From positions 868,001-932,000 of the forward strand of contig CAWCEV010000008.1 of the NCBI GenBank assembly GCA_963794655.1: a DNA stretch of 64,000 nucleotides. Reading direction: 5' to 3'. Source of the DNA: Roseiarcus sp963794655 (lineage in GTDB: Bacteria > Pseudomonadota > Alphaproteobacteria > Rhizobiales > Beijerinckiaceae). The translations under genes and the position numbers were made by a program. Positions 36,210 through 43,912 of the stretch are shown here, piece after piece; positions within the stretch are counted from its first letter, which is position 1; every line of letters begins with the position of its first letter. The notes below the pieces were generated by a model, which was given only the letters and a program-made list of their open reading frames with translations, was not told the DNA's origin and searched no databases.

Positions 36210-36215
36210 GAGGAG
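36210..36215 (+). promoter_or_regulatory. Ribosome binding site deciding a TTG start
   Basis: GAGGAG lies 6 bases before TTG at 36222. The ATG at 36192 has no such site. The TTG start also gives a compact, standard signal peptide. Confidence 0.65.
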
Positions 36216-36221
36216 ATTGTC

Positions 36222-36617
36222 TTGAAGTTAATCCGACGAAGAACCCTGCTGGCTTCGGCTTTGACCCTTGCCCTGTCGCCGGCGCTCGCGGCGTCGACGT
36301 TAGGGGGGATTGACACTGACAAGGACGGGACGATCGACCTGAATGAAGCCAAGGCGGCGGCCAGCGCTGTATTTGACAAGCTCGACGTCGATCACGACGG
36401 CACGCTCAGTCGCGCGGAGCTGAGAGGTCGGGTTCTCTCGCACGACTGGGCGGTCGCAGATCCTGACAATGACAAGACGATGACCAAGGACGAATATCTC
36501 AATTACGTCGAAATCGTCTTCAAGCGCGCCGATAGGGACGGCGACGGAACGGTGGACGCAAAGGAAGCGCGAACGCATGCGGGCCGCGTCCTTCTGCGCT
36601 TGTTGCGGCCTCGCTGA
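36222..36617 (+). CDS. Lanmodulin-like periplasmic EF-hand protein
   Basis: A 131-residue precursor: signal peptide of KLIRRR plus TLLASALTLALSPALAA, then four EF-hand loops at residues 31-42 (DTDKDGTIDLNE), 55-66 (DVDHDGTLSRAE), 80-91 (DPDNDKTMTKDE) and 104-115 (DRDGDGTVDAKE). The linkers are 12, 13 and 12 residues, the compact spacing of lanmodulin rather than calmodulin (about 24). The second hand is preceded by AFDKL-like VFDKL and followed by a LKGRV-like LRGRV, as in lanmodulin. Only the third loop keeps the proline at position 2, and loops 2 and 3 lack Asp at position 9. It probably binds lanthanides in the periplasm; calcium is the alternative. The exbB start is 25 bp downstream. Confidence 0.8.
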   Translation: MKLIRRRTLLASALTLALSPALAASTLGGIDTDKDGTIDLNEAKAAASAVFDKLDVDHDGTLSRAELRGRVLSHDWAVADPDNDKTMTKDEYLNYVEIVFKRADRDGDGTVDAKEARTHAGRVLLRLLRPR

Positions 36618-36642
36618 CGAGGGTGCGAGGGTTGGAAAAGAA

Positions 36643-37314
36643 GTGAGTAGCGTGCAGAGTATCGATCTCACCCCGATAGGACTCTTTCTCTCGGCCGGGC
36701 TCGTCGGCAAGTTCGTCATGGGAGTGCTGTTTCTCGCATCGCTCTGGTGCTGGGTGCTGATCATCGAGGGCGTGATCTCGGTCGTACGCCTTGGCCGCGC
36801 GGTCCGCGCCGCGCGCGTCGGACGAACGGTTCCAAAGCCGCTCGAAGCAATCGCGGTCGCCGGCGACGAAGAGGCGCGGCGCAGAATTCCGGGCGAAACC
36901 GTCGGCGAATTGAGAGAGCGCATCTCGGATGCAATGGCCCGCGCCGCGCGCGAACTCCTGACGCGCTCGGAAGGCGGCTTGCCAAATCTTGCCGTCATCT
37001 CCTCGGTTGCGCCTTTCGTCGGCCTGTTCGGCACCGTCTGGGGCATCATGTCAAGCTTTGCCGCCATCGCTCAGGCGCAGGACACGTCGCTGGCGACCGT
37101 CGCGCCCGGCATCGCTGAATCGCTCGCCGCGACGGCCTATGGCCTCGCGGCCGCGATTCCGGCCTCAATCGGCTATAACCGCATCGGCGCCGCCTTCGCG
37201 CGGCTCGGCCAGAGCATGGCGTCGTTCGTCGAGGAGCGCGCCCTTACGCTCGTTTCGCGCCCAGCGGAGGTCGCTCGCGACGAAAGCCAACGCCGTCGCG
37301 CGGAGGCGCCCTGA
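36643..37314 (+). CDS. exbB: ExbB-type proton channel subunit of the TonB system
   Basis: A 223-residue MotA/TolQ/ExbB protein with three membrane helices (about 12-38 LFLSAGLVGKFVMGVLFLASLWCW; about 118-140; about 155-175). The family segment AVISSVAPFVGLFGTVWGIMSSF and GIAESLAATAYGLAAAIPA are clear. With ExbD it uses the proton gradient to energise TonB. The start is GTG at 36643 after GGAAAAG. Its stop overlaps the exbD start by one base. TolQ is excluded by the exbD-tonB context. Confidence 0.9.
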   Translation: MSSVQSIDLTPIGLFLSAGLVGKFVMGVLFLASLWCWVLIIEGVISVVRLGRAVRAARVGRTVPKPLEAIAVAGDEEARRRIPGETVGELRERISDAMARAARELLTRSEGGLPNLAVISSVAPFVGLFGTVWGIMSSFAAIAQAQDTSLATVAPGIAESLAATAYGLAAAIPASIGYNRIGAAFARLGQSMASFVEERALTLVSRPAEVARDESQRRRAEAP

Positions 37315-37820
37315 TGGCCATGAAACCGCGCAAGGTCGGCGAGGGCCTCTATCAGCCATTGGCCGAGATCAACGTGACGCCGCTCGTCGACGTGATGCTC
37401 GTGCTTCTGATCATCTTCATGGTCACGGCGCCGTTGCTGGCGAGCGGCGTCAAGGTCAACCTCCCGAGCGCTCGCACCGCTCAGCCTCTCGAAAACAAGA
37501 ATCCGGTCGTGGTTGTGGTGGCGAAGGATGGCGCCGTTTCGGTCGGCAAGGACCAGGTTGGACCCGATGAGCTGGCGGCGACGGTCAAGATGAGGCTCGG
37601 TGATTCCAACGGCGTCGTACAGTTGCGCGGCGACCGCGACGCTCCATATGGCGACGTCGTTTCGGTGATGGACGAACTTGCAGCAAACGGAATCGCCCGC
37701 ATCGCGATCGTGTCCGGACCCCGCCGCACGGTCTCGTCGACACCCGGGGCGCCCAACCCGCCCACGACCGCGACGCCTGCCGCTCCGGCCTCGGCGACTC
37801 CAACCGCGCCGGCCCCATGA
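37314..37820 (+). CDS. exbD: ExbD-type subunit of the TonB system
   Basis: A 168-residue protein with one membrane helix holding the essential aspartate (INVTPLVDVMLVLLIIFMVTAPL) and a periplasmic domain of about 85 residues. It ends in an unusual tail rich in Pro, Ala and Thr (from about residue 140), not typical of ExbD. It overlaps exbB by one base and tonB by four bases, so translation is coupled. Confidence 0.9.
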   Translation: MAMKPRKVGEGLYQPLAEINVTPLVDVMLVLLIIFMVTAPLLASGVKVNLPSARTAQPLENKNPVVVVVAKDGAVSVGKDQVGPDELAATVKMRLGDSNGVVQLRGDRDAPYGDVVSVMDELAANGIARIAIVSGPRRTVSSTPGAPNPPTTATPAAPASATPTAPAP

Positions 37821-38863
37821 CCGCCGCGACCCTGGGCGAGCGGGCCTTCGAGCCGCTGCCCGTTATGCCGCCTTGGCTGCGCCTGGTCGTCGTCGCCGTC
37901 GTCGTCGCGCTCCACATTGCCGCGCTCGCGATCGTCTCGCAGGAGCCAAAAACGCCCGAACAGCCCGGTGAAGTGATCGTCGATATCCAGCCGGAAGCCC
38001 CACCTACGGAAACTCCCGCGCCGCCGGCCGAAGAATCGAAGCCGTCCGAACAATCCACGACTGAGCCCCCCGCGCCCCCGCAAGATGTCGCGCCGGCTCC
38101 TGTTGAACCTGCCCCACCCTCGGTTCCACCGCCTCCCCCGGTCGCCGAGCAAACCGCGCCTCCACCGCTGCCAGAACCGCTGCCGCTGGCCGTCGAACAG
38201 CCTCCCCCACCACCGGAACAACCTCCGCTTCCCACGCCAGAACCGCCGCCGCCGCCGGTAGTCGAACAGCCTCCACTTCCCCCGCCGGAACCACCACCAC
38301 CGACTGCGCAGCAGCCGCCCGAAGAGCAGCCTCCCCTGCCTCCACCCGAGCCTCCGCCGCCTCCCGCCCCGGTGGAGCTGGCGCCCCCGCCCCCGAAGGC
38401 GGTCGAACCCCCTCCGCCAAGGCCTCGTCCGCCCTTGCGTGTCGAAGCGCCAAAGCCCCAGGCAAAAGCGCCGCCGAAGCCGACCCGCGCGCCCAGACCG
38501 GCTGAGGCCCAGTCTCGTTCCCCTCCCGCCGGGGCGTCACGCGGCGCGCCTTCGACGAGCGCGCCATCGAGCACCACGGCTGGCGCCGCGTCGCTTTCGG
38601 CCTATATCGGCGAGGTGAGCGCCGCCATCCGCAGCCGCATGTTCTACCCACCGGCCGCCCGCGCCCGCGGCGCCAAAGGCGTTGTCGGCGTCGCCTTCAC
38701 CATCGGCGCTTCAGGCGCGGTCGCTTCTTTTGCAATCACCCGGTCCTCCGGCGACGCCGAGCTCGATGCGGCGGCGCACGCGCTGGTGCAATCGGTTCAT
38801 TTCCCGCCGCCGCCCGGAGGCTCGGCCCATATTGCGACGAGCTTCAATTATGTCCCTCGCTAG
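37817..38863 (+). CDS. tonB: TonB protein with very long proline-rich spacer
   Basis: A 348-residue protein with an N-terminal membrane anchor (RLVVVAVVVALHIAALAIVS), a Pro/Glu-rich periplasmic spacer of roughly 190 residues containing many PPPP and PEPP runs, and a C-terminal TonB domain (AYIGEVSAAIRSRMFYPPAAR, GVVGVAFTIGASGAV, LVQSVHFPPPPGG). It links ExbBD to outer-membrane receptors, presumably first of all the one encoded 1.8 kb upstream. Its last 14 bp overlap pqqB. Confidence 0.9.
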   Translation: MTAATLGERAFEPLPVMPPWLRLVVVAVVVALHIAALAIVSQEPKTPEQPGEVIVDIQPEAPPTETPAPPAEESKPSEQSTTEPPAPPQDVAPAPVEPAPPSVPPPPPVAEQTAPPPLPEPLPLAVEQPPPPPEQPPLPTPEPPPPPVVEQPPLPPPEPPPPTAQQPPEEQPPLPPPEPPPPPAPVELAPPPPKAVEPPPPRPRPPLRVEAPKPQAKAPPKPTRAPRPAEAQSRSPPAGASRGAPSTSAPSSTTAGAASLSAYIGEVSAAIRSRMFYPPAARARGAKGVVGVAFTIGASGAVASFAITRSSGDAELDAAAHALVQSVHFPPPPGGSAHIATSFNYVPR

Positions 38864-39780
38864 CGGATCGGTTCCCCGATTGAGAGCCTTGGTGGTCGGA
38901 TCGGCCGCCGGCGGCGGCGTGCCACAGTGGAACTGCAGTTGCCGCGTCTGCGCGCTCGCCTGGAAAGGGGATCGGCGAGTGAAGCCGCGCACCCAGGCCG
39001 GCCTCGCGCTCAGTGTCGACGGAGTGAACTGGCTATTGCTCAGCGCCTCGATCGATCTGCGTCAGCAGATTCTGGCGACGCCGTCGCTCCAGCCGAAGGG
39101 AGAGGGGCGCCATTCGCCGATCGCTGCCGTCGTCCTGACCAACGCCGAGGTGGATTCCTCCGCCGGCCTTCTCGCGCTGCGCGAGCGCCAGCCATTCGCG
39201 ATTTTCGGCACGCAGGCCACCCTTGACTTCGATCGGGGCGAACCGGATGTTCGATGTCGTCGATCGCGCCGTTTCGCCGCGCCGCGCGGTCCGGCTCGGC
39301 GAGACCTTCGAACCCCTTCCGGGCCTCAAGATCGAATTGTTCGCGGTCCCGGGCAAGGTTCCTCTTTGGCTCGAGGACGGGAAGGTCAGCCTCGACGATA
39401 TCGGCGAAGGCACAGTCTGCGTCGCGGCGGATGCGGGAGGCGTGCGCCTCGTCTATGCGCCCGGCTGTGCGCATGTTACGGAAGAACTCGACGCCCGCAT
39501 CGGTAACACCGACGTGCTGTTCTTTGACGGCACGCTATTTACCGACGATGAAATGGTCGCCAGCGGGCTTGGCGATAAATCGGGCCGGCGCATGGGCCAC
39601 ATGCCGGTCGCAGGACCTGGAGGAACGTTGGAGGCGTTTGCGCGCCATGCCGATTTGCGGCGCATTCTGATCCATATCAACAATTCGAATCCGATCCTCA
39701 TCGAAGGATCGCCGGAGGAAGCAAAAGTGAAAGCGGCAGGCTGGGAGGTTGCTTTCGACGGCATGGAGGTGAATTTATGA
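38850..39780 (+). pseudogene. pqqB: pqqB with a +1 frameshift
   Basis: PqqB is a metallo-beta-lactamase-fold protein of about 300 residues in PQQ synthesis. The first part (LRALVVGSAAGGGVPQWNCSCRVC to PFAIFGTQATLDF) is in frame with the ATG at 38850. The rest (IGANRMFDVVDRAVSPRRAV to MEVNL) is in the +1 frame. One extra G at 39231, in TTCGATCGG, accounts for the break; removing it restores a full-length protein that matches the family throughout. No other damage is visible. It may be a sequencing error, a recent mutation or recoding. The start overlaps tonB and the stop overlaps pqqC (ATGA). Confidence 0.85.
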
Positions 39781-40517
39781 ACAAACATACCGCCCCGGAG
39801 CCCATGAGCCCGGAGGCGCTCGAGGCGGCGCTGCGCGCCATCGGGCCCGAGCGCTATCACGACCTTCACCCGTTCCATGGCCTTCTTCACGATGGCAAGC
39901 TCAACAAGGGGCAGGTGCAGGCGTGGGCGCTCAACCGTTACGTCTATCAGGCGGCGATCCCGATGAAGGACGCGTCCCTTATCGGACGCTGCGAGGATCG
40001 CGACTTGCGCCGCGAATGGTTGCATCGCATCACCGACCACGACGGCTACGGCGAAGACCAGGGCGGCATCGATCGCTGGCTTATCCTGACCGACGGGCTC
40101 GGGCTCGATCGCGACTATGTGGTCTCGCAGGAGGGCGCGCTGCCGGCGACAAAATTCGCCGTCCAGGCCTATGTCCGTTTCGTTCGCGAGCGCCCACTTA
40201 TCGAGGCGGTGGCGTCAAGCCTGACCGAGCTCTTTGCTCCGTCGATCCATAAGCGCCGCATCGCGGGGATGCTGGCCAACTACAGTTTCATCGACGAGAA
40301 GGTGGTGGCCTACTTCCGCCGCCGGCTCGACCAGGCGCCGAAGGATGCCCAGTTTGCGCTCGACTACGTCAAACGCAACGCGCGCACGATCGAGGAGCAG
40401 CAAGGGGCGCTCGCCGCGCTGACATTCAAGACCGAGGTGCTGTGGGCGCAGCTCGACGCACTGCATCACGCGTATGTCGACGGCGCGATCCCGCCGGGGG
40501 CTTTCCGGCCCGTTTGA
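39777..40517 (+). CDS. pqqC: Pyrroloquinoline-quinone synthase
   Basis: A 246-residue all-helical oxidase that carries out the final ring closure and eight-electron oxidation of PQQ synthesis. The family sequence is clear: YHDLHPFHGLLHDGKLNKGQVQAWALNRYVYQAAIPMKDA, HRITDHDGYGEDQGGIDRWL and FTELFAPSIHKRRIAGMLANYSFIDEKVVAYF-type helices. It is separate from pqqD, unlike the fused pqqCD of Methylobacterium. Confidence 0.96.
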   Translation: MNKHTAPEPMSPEALEAALRAIGPERYHDLHPFHGLLHDGKLNKGQVQAWALNRYVYQAAIPMKDASLIGRCEDRDLRREWLHRITDHDGYGEDQGGIDRWLILTDGLGLDRDYVVSQEGALPATKFAVQAYVRFVRERPLIEAVASSLTELFAPSIHKRRIAGMLANYSFIDEKVVAYFRRRLDQAPKDAQFALDYVKRNARTIEEQQGALAALTFKTEVLWAQLDALHHAYVDGAIPPGAFRPV

Positions 40518-40533
40518 GGTAATTGGACAACGC

Positions 40534-40809
40534 ATGGAGATAAGCGCTCAATCGCGGCCCCGTCTGCCCAGAGGCGTCAGGCTGAAGCGCGATGAGGCGC
40601 GCGAGCGCTGGACGCTGCTCGCGCCGGAGCGGATCTTCGAGATAGATGCGACTGCGGCGACGGTGCTCGAGCTCTGCGACGGCGAGCGCGATCTTGCAAC
40701 AATCGTCGCCGAACTCGCCGAGCGCTATACTGCGCCAGCCGCAGTGATCGAAAAGGACGTCGTCGCTATGCTCGCCGACCTGAAGGCTAAGAGAGTTCTC
40801 GAAACGTGA
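40534..40809 (+). CDS. pqqD: PQQ biosynthesis peptide chaperone
   Basis: A 91-residue winged-helix protein that binds the PqqA peptide and presents it to PqqE. Conserved features are LPRGVRLKRDEARERWTLLAPERIFEIDATAATVLELCDGER and EKDVVAMLADLKAKRVL. The ATG at 40534 lies 17 bp after the pqqC stop; a longer frame upstream has no family match. Confidence 0.94.
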   Translation: MEISAQSRPRLPRGVRLKRDEARERWTLLAPERIFEIDATAATVLELCDGERDLATIVAELAERYTAPAAVIEKDVVAMLADLKAKRVLET

Positions 40810-40825
40810 CGAAGGTCGTAAAAAC

Positions 40826-41941
40826 ATGACCGTCCATGCCGCACCTCCGCCCACGGCCCCGATCGGGCTCCTGGTCGAACTGACCCATCGCTGTCCGCTC
40901 GGCTGTCCCTATTGCTCCAATCCGTTGGCGCTCGAGCGTCCGGTGGCCGAACTCGACGGCGAAACCTGGAAGCGCGTGTTCAGCGAGGCCGCGGCGCTTG
41001 GCGCTCTGCACGTGCATCTCACGGGCGGCGAGCCGACCGCCCGGCGCGACATTGTCGAACTCACCGGCCATGCATCGCGGAGCGGGCTCTACACCAACCT
41101 CATCACTTCCGGCATTGGAGTGAGCGAGAAGCTGACCGTCGATCTGGCGGAGGCCGGCCTCGACCACGCGCAGCTTTCGTTCCAGGGCGCCGACAAGGAG
41201 ACCAATGATCGCCTCGGCCACTATGTCGGCTCATGGGAGCGCAAGCGGGCCTTCGCCGGATACGTGACCCAAGCGGGCCTGCCGCTCACTATCAACGCGG
41301 TCATCCATCGCGCCAATCTGCATCAGGTCGGCGCCTTCATCGAGCTTGCGGTCGAGCTCGGCGCGCGCCGGCTCGAAATCGCGCATACGCAATATTATGG
41401 CTGGGCGCTCGCCAATCGCGCCGCGCTGATGCCGCCAAAGCAGGAGGTCGAGCAGTCGATCGCGCTTGTCGAAGAGGCGCGGGCGCGGCTCAAGGGCGAG
41501 CTGGTCATCGACATGGTGGTTCCAGACTATTACGCCCGCTACCCCAAGCCCTGCGCGGGGGGCTGGGGGCGGATCGCGATCAATGTTTCGCCGACCGGCA
41601 AGGCCCTCCCCTGCCACGCCGCGGAGTCAATTCCGGGCCTCGAATTCTGGAACGTTCGCGACCATTCGTTAAGCGATATCTGGCAACGGAACCCCGCATT
41701 CAGCGCCTTCCGCGGCACGGAATGGATGCGCGAGCCTTGCCGTTCGTGCGACCGCCGCGAGATCGACTGGGGCGGCTGCCGATGTCAGGCGCTGGCGCTG
41801 ACCGGGGACGCGCGCAATACGGATCCCGCCTGCCACAAATCGCCGGAGCACGAGCGTATCGTCGCGACGGCGACGACGGAGGCTGAATCCGGGCACGAAG
41901 CGCTGCGCTGGCGATCATATAAGGACAAGGTCGAGGCCTGA
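40826..41941 (+). CDS. pqqE: Radical-SAM PqqA peptide cyclase
   Basis: A 371-residue radical-SAM enzyme that joins the Glu and Tyr side chains of PqqA. The cluster motif is Cys23-x3-Cys27-x2-Cys30 (RCPLGCPYC), followed by HLTGGEPTARRDI. A C-terminal SPASM region holds the other ligands (LPCHAAE, CRSCDRREIDWGGCRCQA). Only 16 bp separate it from pqqD. It ends the PQQ run; pqqF/G protease genes and pqqA are not in the window. Confidence 0.96.
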   Translation: MTVHAAPPPTAPIGLLVELTHRCPLGCPYCSNPLALERPVAELDGETWKRVFSEAAALGALHVHLTGGEPTARRDIVELTGHASRSGLYTNLITSGIGVSEKLTVDLAEAGLDHAQLSFQGADKETNDRLGHYVGSWERKRAFAGYVTQAGLPLTINAVIHRANLHQVGAFIELAVELGARRLEIAHTQYYGWALANRAALMPPKQEVEQSIALVEEARARLKGELVIDMVVPDYYARYPKPCAGGWGRIAINVSPTGKALPCHAAESIPGLEFWNVRDHSLSDIWQRNPAFSAFRGTEWMREPCRSCDRREIDWGGCRCQALALTGDARNTDPACHKSPEHERIVATATTEAESGHEALRWRSYKDKVEA

Positions 41942-41958
41942 ACGGCCCGCCTCGACGG

Positions 41959-42519
41959 CTACCTGCAGAGCGCGCTCGCGTTGGCGGTCCAGCGGCCAAA
42001 TCCAGTCGCGATCATGTTGCGGATGACCGCGCAGACGTAAGTCCGCTCCGCCGCCGGATTGTCCGGCCCGGCGTTGTAGCGCGCGACCGCTAACGTCCAG
42101 CTCCCCTCCTCGGCGCGAAGGGTCTTCAGGAACCGCGCGGCATATTCGACGTTGTGCGCCGGATCGAACATCTCGCTGAGCGAAGCAAAGTCGGCTGCAT
42201 GCCAGTGATGGTTGATTTGCATGCAGCCGATGTCGATGAGCTTCGCGCCGCGCGCCTTCGCCTGATCGAAGCGCGCGATCGCCTCGGCCAGGCTCGCCGA
42301 ATGAATCGCCTTGCCGTCGACATTCATGTCATAGGGGCTGAGCTCCCCCTTTTGCCCCGTCTCAGTCAGTCCGACCGAATAAAGGACATTGAGCGGGACG
42401 CTATTCACCGCCGCCGCGCGCGTCATCTCTTTTTCGCACGCCAGCGAACCCTCCGCATGCGCGGGCCCTGCGCTAGAAGCTGCGATCGCGAGCAGCGCCA
42501 CGCCGAGACGAATTCTCAT
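41959..42519 (-). CDS. Periplasmic lytic transglycosylase of the flagellar cluster
   Basis: A 186-residue protein with a signal peptide (MRIRLGVALLAIAASSAGPAHA) and an SLT fold: catalytic-type Glu53 in YSVGLTETGQ, IGCMQINHHWH and VARYNAGPDNP. It probably opens peptidoglycan for rod assembly, as alphaproteobacterial FlgJ often lacks the enzyme domain. The start follows AAGGAGG and lies inside the 3' end of fliK (47-bp overlap). It is convergent with pqqE, 17 bp away. Confidence 0.82.
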   Translation of the reverse strand: MRIRLGVALLAIAASSAGPAHAEGSLACEKEMTRAAAVNSVPLNVLYSVGLTETGQKGELSPYDMNVDGKAIHSASLAEAIARFDQAKARGAKLIDIGCMQINHHWHAADFASLSEMFDPAHNVEYAARFLKTLRAEEGSWTLAVARYNAGPDNPAAERTYVCAVIRNMIATGFGRWTANASALCR

Positions 42520-43912
42520 CGCCCGAGCCTCCTTGCTCGCCTGCGCCTTGTCCGGACTGGCGTCCGCCGCCGGTCGAGCTGTCGTCAGCGGAGGCTCCAT
42601 TTCCATTCGCGTTCGTATCGGCGTTCACGCCTGTCTGCTTGATTATGAGCGAATCGAGCGGCTGGCCGATCGCCGCCATCCGGTCGGCAATCGTGTCCCG
42701 CGCTCCCTCGATCGATTCCCTAGTCTGAGAGCTCGCGGCGCGGATGACGACCGAAAGCTTGTCGCCTGAAAGCCGCATCGTCATCGAGACGTTCTCGAGG
42801 CCGCTGGGGGAGAGGTCGACGTCGATCTCCTTGACCGGCGCCGTAGTGGACGTCGCGGCTGCCGGGGCAGGCGTGCTTGCGCCAACATTTGCATCAGCGG
42901 CCTTGGGTCCACCGTCAGATCCGGTCGACGGCGCGGCGACGGACGCCAGCAGCGGCGCTCCAACCATGCTCCCTTGCGTCGCCGGCTGTGCGCCAAGGGC
43001 GGCTGGATCGGACGTACCCGCATCGGCCTTGTCGGCCGGCTCGGCTTTGGCGGGAGGCGCTGTCGCACTCGCCGCCTTTGTGAGGGACGGCGACGCAGCG
43101 GCTTCGACCTTCCGCGCGCCGCGGGCCTGATCCTGCGGCGCCGGTCGTATCGGGCTCGCGGGGGAATTCGCTGCGCCTGCTCCGCGAGTAGCCACCCGTG
43201 CTGACGCATCGCCTATCGCCATCGCGCCGCCTACGGCGGGCGGCGCTTCGGGGGGCGAGAGGCTCACTGTGCCTGCGGTGTAGGGCGACGAGGGCGGCGA
43301 CGAGCGCGGCAGCTGCCGACCCTGCGTCGAGAGCGGCGCGAGAACCGACGACCCCAACGCCGCGTTACCATCCTCGCCTGCAGTCAGCGTCGGCGCGAAC
43401 AAGGGCGCGTCAGTCGGCGGCGTGGCGGCGGTTGGCGAAGGGCTAGCGCTGAAGGCGGCTGAGGTCGAAGAAGCCAAATGAAAGGCGCGTTCGCCAGTCA
43501 ATCTGGCCACGGCCGGTTTCGCCTGGTTGGCTGTCGCGGCGCTGGACGCGCCGCTGGTCTCGACCCTTGCTCCTTCGGTCGCCGCCGACGCGAGCGGGGC
43601 GTCGACGCCCGTCGCCTGGCCTTGGCCGGCTGCCAAGCCGGACTGCAACGCAAAGGGCAAGGACGACAGAAACGCGCCGTCGCTCAGCATCGGATGGCTG
43701 TCCGACGGTGCTGACGGTGGCGGTTCCTGCTTCGTCTGATTCGAAGTCTGCGATTTTTCCTCCGCGACGGCAGAGCCGGCCTTCGCGGTGGCGCCAGGAA
43801 GCGAATTGAGCATGGCCCCGAATGCGAAGCGGTCGGTCACGGCCTGCGGCGCCGCGCGCGGGGTAGGCGGGGCGATTGCGCCGGAAGGGAGCGCGGCGGC
43901 GGGCGCGGTCAA
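42473..43912 (-). CDS. fliK: Flagellar hook-length control protein FliK
   Basis: A 479-residue protein, mostly low-complexity Ala/Pro/Ser/Thr, as is usual for FliK. A C-terminal Flg_hook domain reads VKEIDVDLSPSGLENVSMTMRLSGDKLSVVIRA and ADRMAAIGQPLDSLIIKQTGV. It measures hook length and switches export specificity. It overlaps motC by 4 bp at its start. Confidence 0.85.
   Translation of the reverse strand: MTAPAAALPSGAIAPPTPRAAPQAVTDRFAFGAMLNSLPGATAKAGSAVAEEKSQTSNQTKQEPPPSAPSDSHPMLSDGAFLSSLPFALQSGLAAGQGQATGVDAPLASAATEGARVETSGASSAATANQAKPAVARLTGERAFHLASSTSAAFSASPSPTAATPPTDAPLFAPTLTAGEDGNAALGSSVLAPLSTQGRQLPRSSPPSSPYTAGTVSLSPPEAPPAVGGAMAIGDASARVATRGAGAANSPASPIRPAPQDQARGARKVEAAASPSLTKAASATAPPAKAEPADKADAGTSDPAALGAQPATQGSMVGAPLLASVAAPSTGSDGGPKAADANVGASTPAPAAATSTTAPVKEIDVDLSPSGLENVSMTMRLSGDKLSVVIRAASSQTRESIEGARDTIADRMAAIGQPLDSLIIKQTGVNADTNANGNGASADDSSTGGGRQSGQGAGEQGGSGDENSSRRGAARDRSF

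Noticed and set aside
37585..38577. Minus-strand Gly/Ser-rich open frame opposite tonB
   Set aside because: The glycine runs are the reverse complement of the TonB proline codons. No ribosome binding site or known structural protein pattern supports it.
39223..39780. Second part of pqqB as a separate gene
   Set aside because: The only starts are an internal TTG without ribosome binding site and later ATG codons within conserved PqqB sequence. The part completes the first frame exactly, so a frameshifted single gene is the better reading.
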